A DNA stretch of 64,000 nt, from positions 60,093,766 to 60,157,765 of the forward strand of contig NC_072801.1 of the NCBI RefSeq assembly GCF_028583425.1, read 5' to 3'. Both the position numbers and the translations under genes were made by a program. How positions within the stretch are numbered: position 1 is the stretch's first letter; every line of letters begins with the position of its first letter. Shown here piece after piece: positions 27,301-36,649 of the stretch. Source of the stretch: Eublepharis macularius. Taxonomy: Eukaryota > Chordata > Lepidosauria > Squamata > Eublepharidae. Under the pieces are notes generated by a model. It had not been told where the DNA came from, ran no database searches, and worked only from the letters and a program-made list of their open reading frames with translations.

Positions 27301-30300
27301 ATCGGGTACTGTATAAGCAGGAATTGATGACAATAATCTGTTTCATTATTTTTAAGACGATGTAGTAATTATCTATTAGCATATTGTTTTATTGATAGAT
27401 CCCCCTGATGAAGCCGATGCGAAACGTATAGGGGTTACTTTATAATTAAAGAATTCTTCCCTTTGCAGTAATTGCTGTTCCTTCTTCACATCTGAGACAA
27501 GATTAAGAAACTGCACCCAACCTGTGTACTCTATAATGTACAAGATGGAAAAACCAAGGGCAAGCACCACTCACTAGGTTTGCTAGTGAGGGTGAGGGAT
27601 TCCCTGCCTCTAGTTTGAAGCGGCAGAAGCAGAAAAAAATTAATCTTTTAAAATTAATGGTGGTGTTGCATGCACAGTTACATCACTTCTAGGGAAAACC
27701 TGAAAGTGATGGAGGGCAGTTCTAGGAATCACAAGAAACTCTATGGTTTTACCAGAGAGTTTCTGTCATGATGTCACTTCCAGCTTTTCCTCAGAAGTGA
27801 TGTAGCAAAATACATGCTGCCCCCCTCCCGTGTCTCTGCCCCCAAATCTCTTGCCAATTGCCTGGCAATCCTACCACCCACAAAACCTGGGACTGGCCTG
27901 TACTGAGCTCCACCCTCTGGTCCTTCCCCAGGTTCTAGTTTTTTGAAACCTAAGCAATCTCCTTAATGCAAAAGGCACCATTTTAATATATAAGCCAAGC
28001 TACAAAAATGCTTGAACGCAGCCCCGAGTGCTGTACCCCATCCCAGGCTGCTTCTCCCCAAGCCACATACCTGGCAAAAAAAGCTTGGGCCACACCAAAC
28101 AGAGATCTCCCACTGCTGAGAAGAGCAGGCCTTGAAATATCCGCTGGGCATAGGGCGTCCAGGCCCCCTGAGACTGGATGACCACGAAGTATGCCAGGGA
28201 AAGTGTTGGGAGGCACTTGAGAACAGTGCTCAGAACGCTGGGCTCAGGCAGAAGCAGGACAAAATACAAAAGGCCGGAGATCAGGAAAGGCATCAGTTTC
28301 AATAGCAGGTTCCTGTTCTAGGGGTATAATGCAGAAGGGAGGAAGGGGTTATACAAAAACATATCACTTCTGTTTCAAGTCTTACCTTTATTTCACTTCC
28401 TTAAGAAAAGTGGCATTAACGAGGACGAAATTACCTCAAGGGTCCTTAGTTAGTTATCACACGAAGCTCCCCGCTATGTACTTCCTTGCATCTTATTTAT
28501 TTGTATAGATAGATGTTTGTACCTTGCTTTTCTCCCCAATGGGGACTGTAAAGTGGCTCACAGCATCAATCTCCCCCTCCCCTCCATTTTATCCATGGTG
28601 AAGACCATGATGTTTCTGTGGGCTGGGAAACCATGACACTTTACCTTTGCAAAGGATTCTGGGACACATTCTGTGGCCCAAGCAGATTCCTGCACAGTGC
28701 CAGCCAGCCCAATGGAATCTCAGCGTTGTCTTACTTGAAATTAGAGCATGCCGTAGGCTAGGCCAAAACCAACAGATTGTCCACATATCACAGGGAAGGT
28801 AAACAGGCACGGGCTTGCTGCCTTTGAGGGAAAGCTTGTCTGTCGTTACTGATCTTGTTCAAGATGGAGCCTCCCAGTGTTCACCACGACATGCTTGGAA
28901 AACCTCAGCTCTAGAGAAAAAACCCTTTCACTATCAGAGTTCAAGTGTGGTGTAGTGGTTAGAGAGTCTGACTAGAATTTCGAATCTCCACTCTGCCATG
29001 GAAGCTCACTGGGTGACCTTGGGCCAGTCACTTTCTCTCCGACCTCACAGGGTTGTTGTGAGGATAAAATGGAGAAGCAGAGAAAGGTGTAAGCCACTTG
29101 GGTCCCCACTGGGGAGAAAGGCTGGGTATAAATGATGTAACTAAATAAATAATATAAATAAAAGTCAGGGTCAAAACCAAGCATTGGCTTTTTTCTCCCT
29201 CTAGAGACTTATGATTACCAAATGGAATCCCACAAATCTCTTCTACCAGTAGCAGAACTTTCCACTCGCAATAGGAACCTTCCCCCAGAAGCAAGAATCT
29301 CTCATGAAGGGAAGGCCTCTTGCACCCAAGGAAAGCACTGCTGTTGGCAAAATGGATATTTCGGATCTAAACTGACATCGTATTTGTTAGCATTGTTTTG
29401 TATTCATTTATTGCAACATGTGGTAAAACGATGGATTTTCGGAGCATAGAAATTACAAAGGAAAATGAAACGCTACCTTCGCCAATTTAATCCAGTGATT
29501 GCTAGGAATGCTCAAATACTTGCTGGTGCAGCTCGCGTCCTGTTCACCAGTTACAAACAGGGAGCAAATTTTTCAACAGATTGTTTGTCAGTTTCTCAAC
29601 CTGTGATGGCATGGAAGGTCGCTTCACCGTATTCTTTCCTATCAGTGCAGTATAGCATAATTGGCTTTTTGCACATGCGCGTTCTCGCACAGCTCATTAC
29701 AGTTCTGTTTCCCTGATCCTTGCTGCACCATTCTTCGCTCCTGAGGCAGTTTTTAAAGTAACAGTTAATCATATAAATCATTCATAACAAACAAGGCGTG
29801 TTTAAAATATCCTATCATTCAGTGGTTATCTAAATAGTCCTTAGCAGCATTAATGGCTGCCTTGTTACGCTTGCACAGTTTTGGGGCGGGGGGGCGGGGC
29901 GCAATGCTATCTTGTTTGGCAGGTATTTGAGTTATTTGGTGCCAAACCAAAAAGACATGGTGATTGACTCACATCTGATCATCAAAGTCAAAGTTCGACT
30001 ATCAAACATGTTCACTGTGAACTTTGCAGCACACTTAGCAATTAAACTCTTTGTTTAAGCAAGCAGTCAGCTCTGAAAGAATAGACCATCATAAACAGCA
30101 TCATCTATCCATTCAAAACTGACCAGGGAGAAATCTTATTTTCAAACAGACAGAGAGATCTTCTAGGTCACCAAGTGTTAATTTTTAAACTCCCATTCAC
30201 AATTTGGCCACCTTCTGTAGGTCCCTCCTTTTCAGATTTGATTGATATTTTTTAGACTGTGCCTGGCAAACTCCTTCCCTCCACTTTCACAACAAGCTGT

Positions 30301-30410
30301 TTTAGATGCCAGTTGCCCCAAGACAGCAAGAGCAAGGAAAAGGACACGCTCACCTCGACCAATGGGCAGACGGCCAATGGTTGCAGGAGAGTCTCAATGT
30401 CCATGTCCAT
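23929..30410 (-). CDS. TMEM86B: Lysoplasmalogenase TMEM86B
   Basis: Three exons (30354-30410, 28071-28317, 23929-24326) total 702 bases, giving 233 residues and a stop; human TMEM86B is about 226. It belongs to the YhhN family, multi-pass membrane enzymes that hydrolyse the vinyl-ether bond of lysoplasmalogens to an aldehyde and a glycerophospho-base. Family signatures visible are [13 protein letters not shown] (residues 53-65), [11 protein letters not shown] with Asp90, [20 protein letters not shown] (99-118), and [15 protein letters not shown] with Asp189, then [16 protein letters not shown] (201-216). The two aspartates occupy the conserved, probably catalytic, positions. About eight hydrophobic segments are present. 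It sits between PPP6R1 and PTPRH on the same strand as in mammals, which favours TMEM86B over its paralogue TMEM86A. Exon 1 is assigned by splice logic. Confidence 0.94.
24709..24910 (+). mobile_element. Palindromic 202-bp MITE, TAA/TTA flanks
   Basis: GAGCCAAGCTACAAGTGACG to TTGTAGCTTGGCTC in the second TMEM86B intron. Flanks TAA (24,706-24,708) and TTA (24,911-24,913) fit a TNA target with one difference. Confidence 0.75.
25158..25336 (+). repeat. 210-bp MITE copy, eroded
   Basis: Contains GATCTCCAGGAATTACAACT and CATCTCCAGACTACAGTTCC; ends are degraded. A further right-end fragment (TTTCCCAACCCAGAGTTGGC) is at about 25,741-25,828. Confidence 0.6.
25841..26092 (-). repeat. tRNA-derived SINE, reverse
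   Basis: TTTACCCTCACAGCAACCCT near the left and CCCAGATTCAAGTCTAATAC, TTTAGCTACTATACCA at the right: the tRNA-like head is at the right end. The body is disturbed between about 25,930 and 26,020. Confidence 0.55.
26100..27300. other. TMEM86B intron, nothing recognised
   Basis: No splice-compatible coding reading and no repeat I can name. A short CA run is near 27,198. Confidence 0.5.
27300..27560 (+). repeat. Unassigned repeat-like segment with CTGATGA...GAAACG core
   Basis: CCCCTGATGAAGCCGATGCG followed by AAACGTATAGGGG resembles vertebrate retroelement tails that carry hammerhead-like cores. Boundaries are not clear. Confidence 0.35.
28071..28317 (-). CDS. TMEM86B: TMEM86B exon 2
   Basis: 247 bases from acceptor CCCCTAG to donor CCAG|GTATGT, phase 0 to phase 1. 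Encodes the first three or so membrane segments and the [11 protein letters not shown] motif. Confidence 0.93.
28951..29162 (+). repeat. tRNA-derived SINE (GGAAGCTCACTGGGTGACC type)
   Basis: Head GTGTAGTGGTTAGAGAGTCT, B-box-like TTTCGAATCTCC, body CTTGGGCCAGTCACTTTCTC and GGGTTGTTGTGAGGATAAAA, tail GGGGAGAAAGGCTGGGTATA with AAATAAATAA. A second copy is at 34,649. Confidence 0.8.
29170..30240. other. TMEM86B intron 1, nothing recognised
   Basis: No coding signal on the gene strand. A G/C-rich patch, GGGGCGGGGGGGCGGGGCGC, lies at about 29,883-29,902, inside the intron and without a surrounding CpG island. Confidence 0.5.
30354..30410 (-). CDS. TMEM86B: TMEM86B exon 1 (start codon)
   Basis: ATG at 30410-30408, 19 codons beginning [19 protein letters not shown], then donor GAG|GTGAGC in phase 0. 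The next exon needs a phase-0 partner, and the combined length matches the family. A second in-frame ATG is two codons downstream. No transcript evidence. Confidence 0.7.
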
Positions 30411-30555
30411 GCAAGAATGTCAGGGAATATCAGGCAGTGGATCCTGGCAGGATATGAATTGTACCCTCATCCTGACCCTGTGAAAGTGTTCTCCCTCTTC
30501 TACTTTTCTCTCTCACTCCCCTGCCCTTGTATGTCTAGTCATCCCAGCTTGGATG

Positions 30556-30809
30556 TAGCCAATTTGGTGTAGTGGTTAAGACAGAGCATGGAACTCTAAT
30601 CTGGAGAGCCAGGTTTGATTCCCCACTCCTCCTCCTGAAGCCAGCTGGGTGACCTTGGGCTAGTCATGGCTCTCTGGAGCTCTCTCAGCCCCACCCACCT
30701 CACAGGGTGTTTTGTTGTGGGGATAATAATAGCATACTTTGTAAACTGCTCTGAGTGGGCGTTAAGTTGTCCTGAAGGGTGGTATATAAATAGAATGTTG
30801 TTGTTGTTA
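30556..30809 (+). repeat. tRNA-derived SINE with (GTT)n tail, third copy
   Basis: Starts AGCCAATTTGGTGTAGTGG and ends AGAATGTTGTTGTTGTT. It lies only about 150 bases upstream of the TMEM86B start codon on the opposite strand, so it borders or overlaps the promoter. Confidence 0.8.
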
Positions 30810-30949
30810 TTGGAAGCTCTCAGGGCCAGGCCTTTCCTTCTGGATTAACATGAGCTGTTTGGGACACACTGAAAAGCGTGAAAGAAATATCATAGATCAG
30901 TATGGGTTATGACATTATCTCCTGGATCTTTATTGGCAAGTAGGTTTAC

Positions 30950-32207
30950 TGTTCCCTAATCGCTTCAAAGAGACTTTGAAGAGTATGGAATAAAAATAAA
31001 CTGAGGATTTTGCCCCAAAATACCCCTGTGGCTATTACCTTAAGAAGTCCTCTTTAGAAGGGAAATGATGAGTACGTTTAAATGGTTAACTTATTGAGAT
31101 ATGTTGGAATTTTCACAAGATGAAGTTAAAATAAAATCAAGAGAAGATTTATCAACAGAGGGAAATATATGTCAATGGTTTTCTTATATGCAAGTCTTGG
31201 AAACGTATAAATTAGACAAGAGTTTTTATGATTTTGAGCAATCTAAGACTGAATTTGAGATTGCCGTATGTACAAATGATGAACATGTTATTGCCAAAAT
31301 GTATAAACTCTTGTTGAAATTTGAGACAGGGAAAGAGTAAATGAAAGAATGTATGATTAAATGGGTAAAACATTTTGGATATGATATATTAATGGAACAA
31401 TGGGAAAATATGTGGTTAAAACGGTTAAAATTTACATTAAGCTCCAGTCTTAAGGAGAATTTTATAAGATGATGTCTCATTGGTATATGACTCGTGAGAA
31501 ACTAGGGCTTGTTGAACTTATGCTGGAAATGTACTCAACATGGATCATTTTATCCTATGTGGTTGTCCTGTAAGAAAGCAAATACTTTTTGGACACAAAT
31601 ACAATGATTAATTCAGAAGATTTTAAAGACTAAAATACAACTGAAACCAGAGAGCTTTTTGTTGGGATTGATGGATATTCAGTTGGAAAGAAGCGACGGA
31701 ACTTTTTTATATATGATCATGGCAGCAACACAACTGTAAGCACAAAATTGGAAGAGTCCAACACTGCCTGTAATAAGCGAATGGTTGATAAAGGTGTTGG
31801 AATTAGTAATGATGGCGAAACTTACTTCACTGATCAGAGAGAAGACAATAAATCCAACTGTTGTTGAATGGAAACCCCTTATTTTCATATGAAATAGACA
31901 ATAATAATGTGATGACTAGTGGGTTTTTGGACTAAGGAATTTAGATATTAGAAAAAAGAGAGCTTTTATTTTTAACATCAAGAAAACAGAAATTTGAAAA
32001 TACTAGTATTTCTCATGGAGAAAACCGGAAGCTTTTTAGTTCATATAGGGTTTTTTTTCTTTCTATGTATATTCTTTGTTCTGTTTATATGATGTTATTG
32101 TTATCCGTTCGCTAGCTGATTTTTATATAGCTAGTTTTTGTATAATGGTATTTTTCTGTTTTGTCTTTATTGTTTTTATTATATAAAACCCTTAATAAAA
32201 AAGGAGA
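30950..32207 (+). repeat. L1 LINE, 3' end of ORF2 and 3' UTR
   Basis: Forward readings include EQWENMWLKRLKFTLSSSLK and the RNA-level block for HWYMTREKL, which match the C-terminal part of L1 ORF2. It ends AAACCCTTAATAAAAAAGGA. 5'-truncated and interrupted by stops. Confidence 0.75.
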
Positions 32208-32214
32208 GACTTCA

Positions 32215-33127
32215 ACATTGCACTTAGACTGCACCAGCCAGTAGATTACATTGTGCCTGTTTAATGTCTAGTCAAATAAGAGTACCAGTATGCAAATGTA
32301 GGGTTTGCAGAGTCCAAGAGCAGAGCTCAGAAGGGAACACAAATACCTCTTTCCCATGTATTTACTATCCTTTGGAATGGCAGATTACACTGTGAATTGT
32401 CCGTTTTTCAATGCAGAAACTCTCTGGACAACATTCAGAAGTGCAATTTCACTGAAACGTTAACTTCCATATGGCATTGAAATCCAACATTCTTCTGGCA
32501 CCTGCAGACTAATCCCTAGAAACAAAATCCAAAATGGGATACACCCATCCCATTGCATCGGCAACTCGGCATCCACATGGTAGTTTTCCTGTACCACTTC
32601 TTGGCCTCAGCCCCCAGTGGCCACCATTTCCTCCATGCCGCTGGCGTGCCTCTTTGAGCCTTATTTTAAAACATGGTAATTGAAATTGTGCTAAAATACT
32701 ATACTATACTATAGCGATGTCAAATTATCCTTTTTTAAAAAAAGCTTCCAATAGTTCAAATATTTTTCATCCTAGCAATAGCAGTGATATACAGATTGTG
32801 AAAGGGCACTTAATAAAGGGAGATTTCAGCTCCTGAGCCGGAATACATATGCAGATTTGGCACTATCTGACATGACCTCAAAAGGGATCCAGAGTGGCAA
32901 GTTCGTTATAGGTAGTAATTGTCCCTTCTTACAACATTGGAGTACAGCATTTGTATTCATCCTACTTTACTAATTAATCAACAGTATACACCACCCCAAG
33001 TGGATGTAACACTTCCTGTGTCTGAAAAAGTGGTCTCTGACTCAACACAAGTTTATGTCACTTTGAATTAATTAATTTTTCAGGTGTCACAAGTTGTTTT
33101 GGCTGCACTAGACTGCCGCTCTGGAAT
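32215..33127. other. Intergenic, mostly unassigned
   Basis: Between TMEM86B and PPP6R1. About 32,990-33,125 is a distant copy of the dispersed repeat at 14,115. The rest shows nothing I can name. Confidence 0.45.
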
Positions 33128-34095
33128 TCACCACTTAAGAGAATGCCAGTCACTATCTTTGATATAGTTGGAGGGATCTCTACATTCACAAGAAATCACG
33201 CATGGCTTCTCAGCACTGTCCCCCTTGTTACACTGACAAAGAGATTCCTGCCCAGCAGAGGAGCTCTCAATCAGGAGTCCAGGGTTCCCTGGAAATGAAT
33301 GGACTGAAGGGTAGTGGCACATGAATTATTTGGCTGCATGGATTCCATAAGGACTAGGAATGTGGCTAAAGTATGGCTTGGGTCCTCGATCAGACGAAAG
33401 GCAGGCATATAAAGATTTTAAATAAACAAAGCACTAAGACATTTCTACATTGGCTGGAAAAGCGATCAACAAAGTGGCAGCAGAACAAAATTCTCAAAGG
33501 AGGAGGTTTCAAGCAGATAGGTAGAACTCTAAAGGAGACCTCCCCCTCCACATACACACACCTGTGCCCCATTCACCCCTTCTATTGCGAAGGTCAGACA
33601 GACAAATAGACTCTTACATTGGCTGCAACCTTTTTCCTGTATTGGGCATCTATCTCTAGGATATCCATGTCTTCCCAGTGTCGCTAGAGCTGCTGAGCCT
33701 AAAAAGAAAAACCGATCAGAGTCACTCCTGGTACGAACACGGACTTTCAACTTTCCCAGGGTACAAGGGGCCAGCTGATAAGACGGCAATCAATACCCGT
33801 CACCATGTCCTCACTTGGTACCAGACTGTCATAACGTACCAATCTCGAAGAAATCTTCTGGCACACTTGCTGCTGAAAGGCAGGGCCATCTGCTGTTCGA
33901 TCAGAAGCAGGTAGGAGGTGTAGTGTATGGAAAGGTGGCCTGCACAGTCCTGCTGGGTGACTCATGCCTGTGAGCCACGTAGAGTTTGGACCAGTAAAGC
34001 TCAGTAGTTGCAGAAAAACCATCAAGAGTGTTTTTGAAAGTCGCTCCACAGTTGCTGAGCCTTTCAGAATTCCTCAGTGTCTCAGTGAGCAAACC
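33128..34095 (-). pseudogene. Possible decayed multi-exon cysteine-rich gene
   Basis: On the minus strand, an open segment ending at 33,815 (CCAA|GTGAGG), an 81-base segment 33,618-33,698 between TTTTTAG and GTAAGA, and a terminal segment 33,128-33,288 after TTTCCAG with a TGA stop are all phase 1 and join in frame. The last two encode CPIQEKGCSQ and, after the join, LCQCNKGDSAEKPC then CECRDP. A CCCTTAG acceptor precedes the first block at about 34,095, but that block is open in a different frame near its start and has no ATG, so the unit looks broken or is chance. I do not recognise the protein. A repeat-derived origin is possible. Confidence 0.25.
33360..33425 (+). repeat. LINE/SINE 3' tail fragment
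   Basis: GATCAGACGAAAGGCAGGCA then TATAAAGATTTTAAATAAAC is the typical tail of reptile CR1/L2-mobilised elements. Confidence 0.45.
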
Positions 34096-34648
34096 TAAGG
34101 GCCACAAGGCATATCTACCACAAAGTCAGGAATAAGACTGTGGAGTAGCTTACACTGAAACCACTTTATTATCAAATCAATATGTCAATGAATAAATCAC
34201 ATTTAAGAATACTAAGCATAAGAATAAACCTGGTCTCTGGAAGAGCAAGGTCCGAGTCCAGGTGCATCTTAAAGACCAAGAGAGTGTTTCAGGTATAAGC
34301 TTTCAAGAGTTAAGCTTCCTTTGTCAGATACCTGAAACAGTCTGTTCTCTGGACAGTTCATATCTACTGACTTTATAAGGTGATTGATAAATAAAGACTT
34401 CTAATGACAAAGATACATCTTCTCCTAAGGAATACTGACAAGAGGGTAAGGCTATATTCCTTTTGAGACCTACTATCTGAGGTTCCCTTAGACAGGGCCT
34501 GCTTGACTTATTATATCACATCCCTCGTTGTAAAATGAGCCTTTAGAATCGGTAAGTTCTCTGTAAGAAACACCGTTCCCAAAGATCACCCCTGCTGAAA
34601 AGAGAGATGCCTAAGAGGCCAGATCTCTGACGTGTTCTGCATGGAAAG

Positions 34649-34862
34649 CCATGGTGGTGCAGTGGTTAGAGCTGGACAAAATCTGGGAGACCCAGGTTTG
34701 AACCCCCCTCTGCCATGAAAGCTCATTGGGTGGCCTTGGGCCAGTCACAGATATCCATGGTGTTGTTGTGAGGATAAAAGGGAGAGGAGAATGAAGTAAG
34801 CCGCTTTGAGTCCCCACTGAGGAGAAAAGTGGGGTATAAATGAATAAAAATAAATAAATAAT
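34649..34862 (+). repeat. tRNA-derived SINE, second copy of the GGAAGCTCACTGGG type
   Basis: GGTGGTGCAGTGGTTAGAGC, CCAGGTTTGAACCCCC, GGTGGCCTTGGGCCAGTCAC and GAGGAGAAAAGTGGGGTATA, ending in AAATAAATAA. Confidence 0.8.
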
Positions 34863-34869
34863 AGAGCAA

Positions 34870-36010
34870 TATAGAAATGTATCTATTATATTTTTACTAC
34901 ACCTATTTTTTATGAAATATGGTAGATCCGCAGAGTCACATGTTATGGAATTCACAGGTTGAATGGACGACTCGATTATCCTTTATTGGCATATGACAAA
35001 CTGAACGAGATGGTACAGAAAAAAGAAAAAAATATATAAAACATTTGAGTGGTATGGTTTGAATGGTCAATTAGACATGACTTGGGGGTTCTCCTCGATT
35101 CCAAGGCATACGGTGCCCATTTTGGATCAGAACTGTGGCACATGTGGAGAAAAGGCTTCTGCCCCCAACTCTCTATTTTCCAACCTGTAACATTCCAAGA
35201 AGGAGGTGCCATTTGGGGGAAGCCATTTATTCCTTGGGAATATCTGTGGGTTTGTCCCACCGCCCACATATGGTTTGGGACTCTCTTTTGCATTTCTCAT
35301 TCATTCAATTTCCTTCTCTGCTCTGCACCTTGCTGCCAGCATAGAAACTGCCTTTACATCTCTCTGCAAAGCTATGATTTAGGACAAGGAGCAGGGAAAA
35401 GCTTTCGAAAAGCAAAACTGAAGAATACAACATACTTAAAGCAACAGAGAGGGATCAGGGTCAAAATTAGAGAAGAATTAGTTTGGACTTACCAGGATTG
35501 CTCCTTCTGTTTAGATGTAGGGAGCTCATCTTACTGTGGATGACTCTTCCCTTTGGGCATCAGAGGTCAGTAAACTACACTTCTGCATTGGGGCAAATCT
35601 CTCTTAACAGTCTGACCCGTGCTGCTGCTGGAAGAGTTCCTTGAACAAAGATACTGCACCCCTTAGGGGGACCTGTGCCCAACTGCTGAAAAAATGATCA
35701 GAAAATATCTTCAACAAGGAGAGAGAAAAGAGAGGCATAGAAGAATAGAAGCCTCTTGCCAGATTTTTGCCCAGAGTACACAGCCAAAAAAGATACTGAT
35801 TGCTCTGTCCTGTACCAATAGTATGCAGGAGGACAGAGTATCTTCTGCTCTCAAAGAAAAGCTACACTCATTGTAAACTGCATGTTCTCCTTTGGAAGAG
35901 AAAGTCATTCCAGGAAGATGCTGGAGGTCTGTCTGCCACTGAACGGCACTAGAGTATTTGTTTTAGCATCTTATAACAGCAAACAACAGTGAAGAGGGAG
36001 GTCTAAGCAG
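34870..36010. other. Intergenic, no supported feature
   Basis: A long open reading on the plus strand (about 35,049-35,543) has no ATG at its start and no similarity I recognise. Nothing else stands out. Confidence 0.45.
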
Positions 36011-36031
36011 ACACTGTCCAGTCGTCTTCTC

Positions 36032-36632
36032 TCTCTCTTTTTTTTTTAAAGAAATTTTATTGGATTAGAAATCATTAAATTATACATTACAGTCAATTTC
36101 CTTTAATTTCCCCAGTTCTAACCCCCTCCCTTTACCCCCCTTTTGTTGACTTCCAACAGTTTTCCAACCCCTTGTCCCTTTTCCCTTACTCATTTCAAAT
36201 TTATTCTGTCTGTCAAACATTAACTTTCACTTTCTTCTAAGCTAATCTATATAACACAGTGCTTCCTCTGTCTTCTTACTTACTTTAACAACTAAATAAT
36301 GCATAACTAAATAATACATTCTTGGCATATATTCTTTTAATAATAGTCATTTAACTAATTTTGGTACTCTATACTCTATCTTATAATCTCATCTTCAATA
36401 TGGGACAAACAATTTATCCCTCATTTAGCATAATTTTAGGTACTTCTATAAACAATACATTCAATATAAGTCAACCAATTTAACTTATATTCTATATATT
36501 ACTTTTTCTGCACATCTTGTCTTCATACTGTTTTAATTATATGATTCCTCCATTATGCAGCTATCCACCAAAAGTAGTCAACCAATTTGACCCATATATA
36601 CCTCAGTCGATCAAATTAACATACAATCTATA
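36032..36632 (-). repeat. LINE (L1-type) 3' fragment with target-site duplication
   Basis: Begins on the plus strand with a T run and TTAAAGAAATTTTATTGG, that is, a minus-strand poly(A) after AATAAAATT. Flanks ACTGTCCAGTCGTCTTCTC (36,013-36,031) and ATTGTCCAGTTGTCTTCTC (36,633-36,651) agree at 17 of 19 positions: a target-primed insertion of some age. Confidence 0.7.
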
Positions 36633-36649
36633 CATTGTCCAGTTGTCTT

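Noticed and set aside
29883-29902. GC-box-like G/C run as a TMEM86B promoter
   Set aside because: It lies inside intron 1, downstream of the proposed start codon, and there is no CpG-rich context.
33747-34049. Apparent secreted protein with a hydrophobic start
   Set aside because: The first codon is GTG, not ATG, so the 'signal peptide' is only a hydrophobic stretch. The region is kept only as part of the possible decayed gene.
35493-35529. Minus-strand ATG followed by a GTAAGT donor, considered as TMEM86B exon 1
   Set aside because: It ends in phase 1, whereas TMEM86B exon 2 needs phase 0. The segment at 30,354-30,410 fits phase, length and the MD start.
35049-35543. 165-codon open reading on the plus strand
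   Set aside because: It begins without an ATG, has no family motif, no splice or promoter context, and lies in repeat-derived intergenic DNA.
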